From an uncultured Clostridia bacterium (GTDB taxonomy: Bacteria > Bacillota > Clostridia > Christensenellales > CAG-314): DNA of 32,384 nt. Position numbers and translations under genes: made by a program. Under the pieces are notes generated by a model. The model did no database searches and was not told the DNA's origin. It worked only from the letters and a program-made list of their open reading frames with translations. Each line of letters opens with the position of its first letter. Position 1 is the first letter of the stretch. Below are positions 7,135 to 14,461 of this stretch, piece after piece. Location of the stretch: positions 1-32,384 of the forward strand of contig CANQYT010000017.1 in the NCBI GenBank assembly GCA_947628135.1, given 5' to 3'.

Positions 7135-7830
7135 ATGAAAGTTTTTGCGATCAGCGACCTGCATCTTTCGACCGTGGCGGAAAAGCCTATGGACATTTTC
7201 GGAAAGACGTGGGAAAATTATTTCGAAGAAATTTGCGACGATTGGAATACCAAGGTGGGCAGTGACGATCTGGTGTTGCTTCCGGGCGATTTTTCTTGGG
7301 CGATGCGTATGGAAGAAGCGTTGCCCGATTTCGAAGCGGTTGCAAAACTTCCAGGGAAAAAGGTTATTTTGCGCGGCAATCACGACTATTGGTGGAACAC
7401 TATTTCGCAGGTTCGTTTGATGCTTCCGAGCGGCTTTTACGCCCTTCAAAACGATTGTTTGCGTTTCGGCGACGTTCTTGTTTGCGGAACGCGCGGTTGG
7501 GTCTGTCCCGACGGCGACAATCTTTCCGCCGACGACAAGAGAATTTATCTTCGGGAGACGGAACGGCTCAAACTGTCGCTTGCGGCAATGACAAAACAAC
7601 GTAGGGCGGAGGACAGGGTCATCGCCATTATGCATTACCCGCCCTTTAACGGCAAATACGAGGACAGCGATTTTATACGTCAATTCGTTGCCGCCGACGT
7701 TCCGACGGTGGTGTACGGTCATCTGCACGGCAAAGACTGCCGCGCAAATCTGCGTATGAACAAATTTGGTATCGAATTTTATCTGACGAGCTGCGATCTC
7801 GTGGGCAACAAACTTACCGAAATAGTGTAG
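7135..7830 (+). CDS. Calcineurin-like metallophosphoesterase
   Basis: This 231-residue protein shows the five metal-binding blocks of the calcineurin-like phosphoesterase superfamily in order: SDLHLS (D8, H10), LPGDF, RGNHDYWW, IMHYPP and YGHLHG. Such enzymes use two divalent metals to hydrolyse phosphoesters; substrates range from proteins to nucleotides and UDP-sugars and cannot be read from sequence. No signal peptide is present, so it acts in the cytoplasm. ATG 7135 begins directly at the first beta strand (MKVFAISDLH). There is no Shine-Dalgarno sequence and the promoter predicts transcription starting at the ATG itself. The frame extends upstream to 7054 but that part overlaps the zinc-ribbon gene and is not protein-like. 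Confidence 0.92.
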   Translation: MKVFAISDLHLSTVAEKPMDIFGKTWENYFEEICDDWNTKVGSDDLVLLPGDFSWAMRMEEALPDFEAVAKLPGKKVILRGNHDYWWNTISQVRLMLPSGFYALQNDCLRFGDVLVCGTRGWVCPDGDNLSADDKRIYLRETERLKLSLAAMTKQRRAEDRVIAIMHYPPFNGKYEDSDFIRQFVAADVPTVVYGHLHGKDCRANLRMNKFGIEFYLTSCDLVGNKLTEIV

Positions 7831-7891
7831 TTTTGCCGCGGCAGCGTTTGCCGAACGGTAAAATTTGTTTGAAAATTTGTTGTAAAATATA

Positions 7892-7920
7892 TTGCATAGA
7901 AGTCATATATGTGATACAAT
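7892..7920 (+). promoter_or_regulatory. Upstream promoter in the mraZ intergenic region
   Basis: TTGCAT (7892-7897), 17-base spacer, TACAAT (7915-7920). A transcript from here would start near 7927 and carry about 255 bases before mraZ, or be a separate short RNA. Confidence 0.6.
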
Positions 7921-8095
7921 AAAGCCGTAGGAAAATTAAGTTTTTTCCGATTTCTTGTTTACCGATTGTTTTGCGCCGCACTCAACGCAATTTCGTCGTG
8001 AAGCGTAAGTCGCCGCTCCAAAAATGAAATTGATATAAATTTGTTTATTTATACGCGTAATAAAACTTAAATACCGAAAATTTTTCTAATTTTTT
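7921..8095 (+). other. Unexplained leader or intergenic stretch before mraZ
   Basis: The gap from 7831 to 8181 holds no convincing open frame. It contains a candidate promoter (7892-7920), then about 170 bases whose first part is mixed and whose last part (from about 8030) is A+T rich, followed by the MraZ repeats and the proximal mraZ promoter. I see no known riboswitch motif and no clear intrinsic terminator. Confidence 0.5.
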
Positions 8096-8128
8096 TGGAA
8101 AAAAGTGGACGGAAATGGTTGAAAATGG
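8096..8128 (+). promoter_or_regulatory. MraZ-type operator: four TGG repeats at 10-bp spacing
   Basis: TGG occurs at 8096, 8106, 8116 and 8126, exactly 10 bases apart, each preceded by a T or A run and followed by A/T-rich bases (TTTTGGAA, AAGTGGAC, AAATGGTT, AAATGGTT). A fifth imperfect copy (AAGTGTG) follows at about 8134. MraZ is known to bind its own promoter through direct repeats of this kind (TGGG or AAAGTG types with about one helical turn period). The repeats overlap the -35 of the mraZ promoter, which would suit repression. Confidence 0.8.
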
Positions 8129-8147
8129 TTACGAAGTGTGTTAAAAT
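8119..8147 (+). promoter_or_regulatory. Proximal promoter of mraZ and the dcw cluster
   Basis: TTGAAA (8119-8124), 17-base spacer, TAAAAT (8142-8147), about 28 bases before the mraZ ATG. It overlaps the last two MraZ repeats. Confidence 0.85.
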
Positions 8148-8181
8148 GATAACACAAGATACAAGGAGTCTGCTTTTTTCG

Positions 8182-8619
8182 ATGTTACTCGGCAATTTCC
8201 AACACTCGTTGGACGACAAAAACAGAATACGTTTGCCTTCCAAGTTCCGCGAGGTTCTTGGCAGCAACTATTTTATGGTGCCGGGCACACGCGGAACTAT
8301 CTGGCTGTACCCCCTTGCGTCTGAAAGCGACTTTATGAAGATGTACCACGATGTAGGCGAGTTCAATCCGCAAAACAACGACGCGATACGCACGATTATG
8401 TCTATGGGCTCGTTGGCGGACGCCGATTCGCAGGGTAGGTTTATGTTGCCGCAGGAATTGATCGAATTTGCCAAGATAAACAAGGACGTTCGTATCATCG
8501 GCTTGATAAACAAAGTCGAGATATGGGCGGAAGAAAGATATGCGGCTCTCGATCGTAAGAATACTCCTGCCGACATAGACAATTTCTATTCGAATATAGA
8601 TCAATTGCTAAGGAAATGA
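8182..8619 (+). CDS. mraZ: MraZ, transcriptional regulator of the dcw cluster
   Basis: This 145-residue protein has the length and two-fold SpoVT/AbrB-like repeat of MraZ: residues 1-45 (MLLGNFQHSLDDKNRIRLPS..) and a second copy around LADADSQGRFMLPQELIEFA. MraZ forms a ring-shaped oligomer that binds tandem repeats in front of its own gene and tunes the division/cell-wall cluster. The start is placed at 8182 by homology; AAGGAG lies 13 bases upstream, longer than usual. Its stop overlaps the rsmH start by 4 bases (ATGA), suggesting translational coupling. The matching operator is visible at 8096-8128. Confidence 0.95.
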   Translation: MLLGNFQHSLDDKNRIRLPSKFREVLGSNYFMVPGTRGTIWLYPLASESDFMKMYHDVGEFNPQNNDAIRTIMSMGSLADADSQGRFMLPQELIEFAKINKDVRIIGLINKVEIWAEERYAALDRKNTPADIDNFYSNIDQLLRK

Positions 8620-9545
8620 AATACGAGCACAAGTCGGTTTTGTTGGAAGAAACCGTAGACGCGCTCAACGTTCGCCCCGACGGTATCTACGTGGATTGCA
8701 CGGCGGGCGGCGGAGGACATTCCTCCAAAATTCTGGAATTGCTCAGCGAAGGAACGTTGATAGCGATAGACAAGGACGAGGACGCATTGCGGGCGTGCAG
8801 AGAAAGACTGCGCGGTGCAAACGTGAAGTTTGTTCACAGCGATTTCAAGCGTCTCAACGACATTCTCGACGAACTCGGCATAGACAAGGTGGACGGAATA
8901 ATAGCCGATTTGGGCGTAAGTTCCTATCAGATAGACAATCCCGAAAGAGGTTTCTCGTATATGTCCGCCGACGCTCCGTTGGATATGCGAATGGACGGCA
9001 CGCAGAGTTTACGTGCGAGCGACGTCGTAAATACCTATTCGGAAGCGGAACTTTGCAAGTTGATACACGATTACGGCGAAGAGAAATTCGCCAAGTCGAT
9101 TGCCCGAAACATTGTGGCGGCGCGCAGACAAGAACCGCTGACTACTTGCGGACAATTGGTAGACGTGATAGAGCAATCCGTACCGCATTGCTCCCGCAAA
9201 AAGGGCAGTCACCCCGCAAAGCGCACTTTTCAGGCGTTGCGTATCGAAGTAAACAACGAATTGGACGGTATAGACGGCTTTCTGCGGGACGCGGTGGACA
9301 GACTCAACCGCAACGGCAGACTCGCAGTGATAACGTTTCACAGTCTGGAAGACAGAATCGTAAAACAATGTTTTGCCGATTTCGAAACCGATTGCATCTG
9401 TCCGCCCAACTTTCCCAAATGCGTATGCGATCATCGCAGTAAGGGCGCGACGCTCTGCAAAAAGCCCATCGAACCCTCCGCATTGGAACAGCAAGACAAC
9501 CCGCGCTCGCAAAGCGCAAAACTGAGAGTTTTCGTAAGAAAGTAA
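8616..9545 (+). CDS. rsmH: 16S rRNA (cytosine-1402-N4)-methyltransferase RsmH
   Basis: At 309 residues this matches RsmH (MraW) in length and motifs: the SAM-binding loop VDCTAGGGGHS near residue 26, LGVSSYQIDNPERGFS, AKRTFQALRIEVNNEL and the C-terminal AVITFHSLEDRIVK. It N4-methylates C1402 in the 16S rRNA decoding region. A small Cys cluster (CICPPNFPKCVC) near the C-terminus is a usual RsmH feature. The ATG overlaps the end of mraZ by four bases; ftsL begins 24 bases downstream. Confidence 0.97.
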   Translation: MKYEHKSVLLEETVDALNVRPDGIYVDCTAGGGGHSSKILELLSEGTLIAIDKDEDALRACRERLRGANVKFVHSDFKRLNDILDELGIDKVDGIIADLGVSSYQIDNPERGFSYMSADAPLDMRMDGTQSLRASDVVNTYSEAELCKLIHDYGEEKFAKSIARNIVAARRQEPLTTCGQLVDVIEQSVPHCSRKKGSHPAKRTFQALRIEVNNELDGIDGFLRDAVDRLNRNGRLAVITFHSLEDRIVKQCFADFETDCICPPNFPKCVCDHRSKGATLCKKPIEPSALEQQDNPRSQSAKLRVFVRK

Positions 9546-9569
9546 TTATATCGCAAGGTGGTGAATATA

Positions 9570-10190
9570 ATGCAATGGAACAATGACTTATATCAACAAC
9601 CGCAACAGGACGTTTATGCAGACATAAAACCGTCCTATTCGGGCAATCCTTTTACCCGTGAAGCGGACAGTCAGGAATTTTCTCTTTCCAGCATTCAACA
9701 GAAATTGGGAGCGCTCAGTCAGACGGAGGACGCGGTTTCGGTTACCGATTCTCCCGATTTGATGCCCTCTTCGCAGACGTTGACAATGAACTACCATCGC
9801 GATTACTCCGAAAAGGGTACGCCCGCGACCAGCAGACTTTCCACCAAGGGCAAAGTCGCCGTCGCAAGTTATGTTATCGTTGTGCTCGCGCTCATCGTGG
9901 CGGTTACGCTGTGCGGAGTAGCGGTAAGCGGCAGTTTCGACGCCGCTCTCGCGAGTACCGCGCAATACAGCGAACTTTCTTCAACGGTAGACGTTCTTGC
10001 GGCTCAGGCGGAAACGGAAAACTTCGAGGAATTGGATAGGCGCGCAACGGAACTCGGTTATGTAGACGCTTCCCGTTCCAACACGATGACTTATACCGAG
10101 GTAGAAACCAGACCCGCACAAAATTTCACGGTAGAATCCAATTGGTTCGACTCGTTGTGCGATTGGTTCAGCAGTATATTCGGGGGCTGA
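9570..10190 (+). CDS. ftsL: FtsL-like divisome membrane protein with long cytoplasmic tail
   Basis: This 206-residue bitopic protein has a polar Gln/Ser/Asp-rich cytoplasmic N-terminus of about 95 residues, one transmembrane helix (about 96-119) and an extracytoplasmic helical segment (about 126-163) suited to a short coiled coil, then a Trp-containing amphipathic C-terminus. Sequence identity to FtsL is not obvious; the call rests on topology and on its place between rsmH and ftsI, where FtsL sits in Bacillota. FtsL would join FtsQ/DivIB and FtsB/DivIC to activate FtsW-FtsI. The ATG at 9570 is preceded by AAGGTGG at 8 bases; GTG codons at 9558 and 9561 fall inside that site. The N-terminal tail is longer than typical. 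Confidence 0.75.
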   Translation: MQWNNDLYQQPQQDVYADIKPSYSGNPFTREADSQEFSLSSIQQKLGALSQTEDAVSVTDSPDLMPSSQTLTMNYHRDYSEKGTPATSRLSTKGKVAVASYVIVVLALIVAVTLCGVAVSGSFDAALASTAQYSELSSTVDVLAAQAETENFEELDRRATELGYVDASRSNTMTYTEVETRPAQNFTVESNWFDSLCDWFSSIFGG

Positions 10191-10191
10191 T

Positions 10192-11928
10192 TTGCAGGAT
10201 AATTATTACTTGACAAAAAAACGATTGCTGTCACTTTTGGTGGCGGCAATTTTTTTGTTCGGAGTCATATTTTTACGTTTGGGGTATATACAAGTAGTTT
10301 GGGGCAAAGATCTGCAAGCGCGTGCGGCGGATCAGTGGCAGCGCGATCTGCCCGTCAAAGCCTACCGCGGGGACATCGTCGACGCCAACGGAAACGTTCT
10401 TGCAACGACGGAAACGGGATACAGCGTTTACGCGCGTCCGCAAAGCGTGGACGACGCGGAAAACACGGCGCGCATTCTGGCGGAAATTTTACAATCGGAC
10501 TACGGGACTGTTTTCGAAAAGATAACCAAACGCGGAGTGTCTGAAGTCACTCTCAAACGGCAGATATCCGTCGAACAAGCGGAGGAAATACGGGGACACA
10601 GCCTGCAAGGCATTTATCTCGCCTCGGAGGGGTTGCGCAGTTACGTGTACGGAGATATGCTTTCGCAAGTGTTGGGTTTCGTTTCTTCGGACGGTATCGG
10701 TCAGACGGGGTTGGAAGCGTACTACGACAAATACTTACAGGGGCTGAACGGTCTGCTGCTTACAGAAACGGACTTGGTGGGAGACGAATTGGACGGCGGT
10801 TCGACAAGTTACGTACCGGCGGTGAACGGTTTGACGGTAACGCTTACCGTAGACGCGGTTATCCAAAGCATAGCGGAAAACGTGCTGGACCTTGCGATGT
10901 ATCAGCAAAGTCCGCAGGCGGCGCGCTGTATCGTGCTGGACGTAACTACGGGGGAAATACTTGCTATGGCGTCCAAACCGGGCGTGGATCTGAACAATTT
11001 GCCCCGCGACGACGTAGAGTATCTGATGAAATATTCCAAAAACGCTTTGCTTACCGACGTCTACGAACCGGGTTCGACGTTCAAGGTGCTGACGGCTTCC
11101 GCCTGCCTTGAAGAGTACCGCAACGGCAATCCGAGAGCGTTTTCGGCAGAGCACATATTTACAAACTCATCGGGTATACGCATTGTGGACGGGTCGAAAA
11201 TCAGTTGTTGGACAAAACACGCCAACGGCAAACATTCCAATCAAACGCTGTCGGACGCGCTCAACAACAGTTGCAACCCGATATTTACGGACATTGCGCT
11301 GTCCCTCGGCAAGGAAACGATGTACGATTACTTGGAACGTTTCGGCTATGGAAAACCGACGGGAATCGATTTTGCGGGGGAACAGTCGGGGATACTCGTA
11401 CCCGAAAGCGCCGTTACAAACGGGGATCTTGCGCGTATCGGTTTCGGGCAGACGATAGCCGTTACGGCATTGCAGTTGTGTATGGCTACGGCGGCTGCGG
11501 TAAACGGAGGCTTGCTTATGAGACCGTATCTCGTAAAAGAGATTTCCGACCCAATGAGCGGAAAAACGGTAAAAAGGTTTTCTCCGACGGTAGTCGGCCG
11601 TGCCGTCAGCGAAGAAACAAGCAAACAAATTGCTGAAATGCTCAGACGCGTTGTAAAGGAAGGCGGCGGTAAAAACGCAAACGTTGAGGGCTATCAGGTG
11701 GGAGGAAAAACGGGAACGGCGCAAAAATTTGCGGACGGTGCGCTTGCCGTAGGCAAATACGTGTCGAGTTTCGTCGGATTTTTCCCATCGAGCAGTCCGA
11801 AATATCTCGTATTGATGATAGTGGACGAACCGCAGGGACAAAGTTACGGGTCAATTGTCGCAGCGCCCTATGCGGGGCTGGTCATCAGAGAAATAATCAA
11901 TTACAAACAAATTGCTCCGTTGGAGTAG
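10192..11928 (+). CDS. ftsI: Class B penicillin-binding protein (FtsI/SpoVD type)
   Basis: This 578-residue protein has an N-terminal membrane anchor (about 11-33), a PBP dimerisation/pedestal domain (about 55-210) and a transpeptidase domain with the three active-site motifs: STFK (Ser295), SCN (360-362) and KTGT (506-509). It cross-links septal peptidoglycan as partner of FtsW. No PASTA domains follow, unlike many Bacillota SpoVD/PBP2b proteins. Whether it serves vegetative division or the spore cortex cannot be decided; as the only class B PBP in the cluster a division role is likely. The start is TTG at 10192, one base after the ftsL stop, with a G-rich but weak ribosome site. A terminator separates it from murE. 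Confidence 0.93.
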   Translation: MQDNYYLTKKRLLSLLVAAIFLFGVIFLRLGYIQVVWGKDLQARAADQWQRDLPVKAYRGDIVDANGNVLATTETGYSVYARPQSVDDAENTARILAEILQSDYGTVFEKITKRGVSEVTLKRQISVEQAEEIRGHSLQGIYLASEGLRSYVYGDMLSQVLGFVSSDGIGQTGLEAYYDKYLQGLNGLLLTETDLVGDELDGGSTSYVPAVNGLTVTLTVDAVIQSIAENVLDLAMYQQSPQAARCIVLDVTTGEILAMASKPGVDLNNLPRDDVEYLMKYSKNALLTDVYEPGSTFKVLTASACLEEYRNGNPRAFSAEHIFTNSSGIRIVDGSKISCWTKHANGKHSNQTLSDALNNSCNPIFTDIALSLGKETMYDYLERFGYGKPTGIDFAGEQSGILVPESAVTNGDLARIGFGQTIAVTALQLCMATAAAVNGGLLMRPYLVKEISDPMSGKTVKRFSPTVVGRAVSEETSKQIAEMLRRVVKEGGGKNANVEGYQVGGKTGTAQKFADGALAVGKYVSSFVGFFPSSSPKYLVLMIVDEPQGQSYGSIVAAPYAGLVIREIINYKQIAPLE

Positions 11929-11970
11929 TATTTCCACCGAATCATAATTGCCTGCTCAGGCAAATAAAAT

Positions 11971-12002
11971 AATCTGTACAGTTTACTGTACGGATTTTTT
12001 TT
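11971..12002 (+). terminator. Rho-independent terminator or attenuator between ftsI and murE
   Basis: AATCTGTACAG (11971-11981) pairs with CTGTACGGATT (11986-11996) around TTTA, followed by T residues through 12002. A separate perfect hairpin (TTGCCTG/CAGGCAA, 11948-11963) precedes it. The murE ATG is only 11 bases beyond the T run, and no clear promoter follows, so some readthrough is required for murE. Confidence 0.82.
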
Positions 12003-12013
12003 CGGAGTAGAAA

Positions 12014-13438
12014 ATGTATCTTCAACAAATACTAAACGGAGTAAGTTACCGCGCGGTGGGAGAAGGCAACCCCGACGTGACCGCCCTTGCTTGCGACACG
12101 TCTGCGGTAAAGCCCGGCTGTCTCTTTTTCTGTCTGAAAGGTCAAAAATTCGACGGACATGATTTTTTCAGAAAGGCGATAGGGGACGGCGCGGTCGCAT
12201 TGGTTTGCGAGCGTCGGTTGGAAACGCAGGCGCTGCAAATCGTCGTAGAGGACGTAAGGGCGGTTATGAGCGTCGCCGCAAAAAACTTTTTCGGTTGCTG
12301 CGTGGACAAGATGAAAGTAATATCTATCGTGGGAACAAACGGTAAAACGTCCACGTCCTACGTGTTGGAGGCGATACTTTCGCGCGCGGGCTACAAAACT
12401 GCCGTAATTGGTACTAACGGGATATTTTTCAACGGACAGCGTCACTGCGTATCGCTTACCACCCCCGACCCGATAGAGTTGCACAAATGGTTCAGACAGA
12501 TGTATCTCAACAATGTGGACGTGGTAATTATGGAGGTGTCGGCGCACGCTATCGCGTTGAGGAAAATGCTCGGCATAAGATCCGAAGTGGCTATATTCAC
12601 CAACTTCTCGCAAGATCATCTGGACTTTTTCCGTACTATGGACAAATATCGCGCCGTGAAAAAAAGTTTTTTTGTAGCGGAATTTGTCAATAATGCAGTA
12701 ACGAACGCCGACGATGTTTTGGGACGGGAAATAGCTGATATGCTGCCCTCCGCCACGTACGGAGTAAAAAACGACGCCGACGTAAAGGCTTCAAACGTAT
12801 GCGCGGACAAGGAGTGTTCCCGTTACAAGTTGGAAATGTTCGGACAAACGGCGATTGTCACCACTCGTTTGGCGGGTATTTTCAACGTCTACAACACTCT
12901 TGCCGCGGCGACGTGCGCGGCGGTGTTGGGGGTGGACTTGGATTGTATCGTTGCGGCGATAGGCGAAGTGGACTGCGTAAGCGGGCGAAACGAAACGATG
13001 ATACGTTCCGACGGTGCGCGTATTGTCGTGGACTTTGCCCACACACCCGACGGGATAGACAATATTCTCGGGTTTCTGCGGGAAACTACGGAAGGCAAAT
13101 TGATAGTGGTGTTCGGTTGCGGCGGCAACAGAGACAAGTTCAAACGACCTCTTATGGCGGAGGCGGTTTCGCGATATGCGGACTTTGCCGTTCTCACAAA
13201 CGACAATCCGCGCTACGAAGACCCCAAACTCATCGCGCGGGACGTGTCGGAAGGACTGACTTGCAAGTACAAAGTGATACTGAACCGCTCGCAGGCGACG
13301 GAATACGCTTTGTCGGTGGCTGTCGGCTGCGACACCGTTGCGATACTCGGAAAGGGCGCGGAAGAGTATCAGGAAATTCGCGGTCGCAAGTTTCCTTATT
13401 CGGACGTTGAGGTGGTGCGTAAACTGCTGCGCGTTTAG
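12014..13438 (+). CDS. murE: UDP-MurNAc-tripeptide synthetase MurE (meso-DAP type)
   Basis: This 474-residue Mur ligase has the ATP-binding loop GTNGKTS (107-113), the substrate-binding TTPDP, GCGGNRDKFKRPLM in the C-terminal domain and DNPRYEDP (from D397). The DNPR motif is the known signature for meso-diaminopimelate, whereas Lys-adding enzymes differ there. MurE adds the third residue to UDP-MurNAc-L-Ala-D-Glu in the cytoplasm, so this organism probably has DAP-type peptidoglycan. The gene follows an intrinsic terminator by 11 bases (GGAG of CGGAGTAG before the ATG). murF, the usual next gene, is missing. Confidence 0.97.
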   Translation: MYLQQILNGVSYRAVGEGNPDVTALACDTSAVKPGCLFFCLKGQKFDGHDFFRKAIGDGAVALVCERRLETQALQIVVEDVRAVMSVAAKNFFGCCVDKMKVISIVGTNGKTSTSYVLEAILSRAGYKTAVIGTNGIFFNGQRHCVSLTTPDPIELHKWFRQMYLNNVDVVIMEVSAHAIALRKMLGIRSEVAIFTNFSQDHLDFFRTMDKYRAVKKSFFVAEFVNNAVTNADDVLGREIADMLPSATYGVKNDADVKASNVCADKECSRYKLEMFGQTAIVTTRLAGIFNVYNTLAAATCAAVLGVDLDCIVAAIGEVDCVSGRNETMIRSDGARIVVDFAHTPDGIDNILGFLRETTEGKLIVVFGCGGNRDKFKRPLMAEAVSRYADFAVLTNDNPRYEDPKLIARDVSEGLTCKYKVILNRSQATEYALSVAVGCDTVAILGKGAEEYQEIRGRKFPYSDVEVVRKLLRV

Positions 13439-13467
13439 CGCGTACATATCGAAGGAAGGTGTCTGTG

Positions 13468-14460
13468 ATGCAGGCTTTGTCTTTTTTGACTGCGTTCGCC
13501 GTTTGTTTGCTGCTTTGCGGGTTGCTTTTGCCCGTTCTGAAAAGGCTCAAAGCGGGGCAGGAAATTCTCGAATACGTAACCGAACACAGCGGCAAGCGCG
13601 GCACGCCCACAATGGGCGGTATTGCGTTCATCATTACCGTTGCTTTGCTGAGCGCGGTGTTTTGCAATTGGTCCAATCGCGCTACGGCTGTTGCAGTAGT
13701 CGTATTCGTCGCTTACGGAGTGGTGGGATTTCTCGACGATTTCATAAAGATAAAGTTCAAACGCAATATGGGCTTGCACGCCTATCAGAAAATAATTGTT
13801 CAACTTGCGATAGCCGTCTTGGTGGCGTTGTTTGTGCGCGGCGACGTATCCGTAGGGGACAAACTTCGGCTGCCCTTTACCAACGTATCGGTAAATATCG
13901 GCTTTTGGATCGTTCCTTTGGTCGTTTTCATATATCTCGCCTGTACCAACAGCGTCAATCTCACCGACGGAATAGACGGTCTTGCCGCAAGCACCACGAT
14001 ATGTTTTCTCGGCGGAATGATAGCTTTGCTCGGCAGGGAACTGAAATTGCTGGAAAGCGTTGGGGACACTTATGCCTACAAGCAAACGCAGGACGTGATT
14101 ATGCTTTGTTTTCTCAGTTGCGGCGCGCTGACGGCGTTTTTGCTGTTCAATTGCAACAATGCGCTGGTATTTATGGGAGACACGGGTTCGCTCGCTTTGG
14201 GGGCGATGGTGGCGTGCGTTGCCATCTTCACGCGAATGAGTTTGTTTATTCCCATCGTCGGACTTATGTTCGTGGTGTCCAGCGTTTCGGTGATTATGCA
14301 AGTGGTCTACTTCAAACTTACAAAAGGAAAGCGAATTTTCCTGATGTCGCCGTTTCATCATCACTTGCAGAAAAAGAAATGGAGCGAAACGCGCATTTGT
14401 ATTCTGTACTGCACCGTAACGGTGCTGATTACTTTCGTTTTGCTGTATTTTGGAGAGTAA
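13468..14460 (+). CDS. mraY: Phospho-MurNAc-pentapeptide transferase MraY
   Basis: This polytopic protein of about 330 residues (roughly ten membrane helices) has MraY landmarks: GKRGTPTMGG early, the DDF catalytic-site motif (FLDDFIKIKF), NLTDGIDGLA, FMGDTGSLALG and the His-rich MSPFHHHL. It transfers phospho-MurNAc-pentapeptide to undecaprenyl phosphate to make lipid I at the inner membrane face. ATG 13468 is chosen because AAGGAAGG lies 8 bases upstream; GTG codons at 13459 and 13465 are in frame alternatives. murD follows after one base. Confidence 0.97.
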   Translation: MQALSFLTAFAVCLLLCGLLLPVLKRLKAGQEILEYVTEHSGKRGTPTMGGIAFIITVALLSAVFCNWSNRATAVAVVVFVAYGVVGFLDDFIKIKFKRNMGLHAYQKIIVQLAIAVLVALFVRGDVSVGDKLRLPFTNVSVNIGFWIVPLVVFIYLACTNSVNLTDGIDGLAASTTICFLGGMIALLGRELKLLESVGDTYAYKQTQDVIMLCFLSCGALTAFLLFNCNNALVFMGDTGSLALGAMVACVAIFTRMSLFIPIVGLMFVVSSVSVIMQVVYFKLTKGKRIFLMSPFHHHLQKKKWSETRICILYCTVTVLITFVLLYFGE

Positions 14461-14461
14461 T

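Noticed and set aside
7833..7842. Perfect palindrome TGCCGCGGCA after the metallophosphoesterase gene as a terminator or operator
   Set aside because: It is short, lacks a loop and a T run, and no second copy was found.
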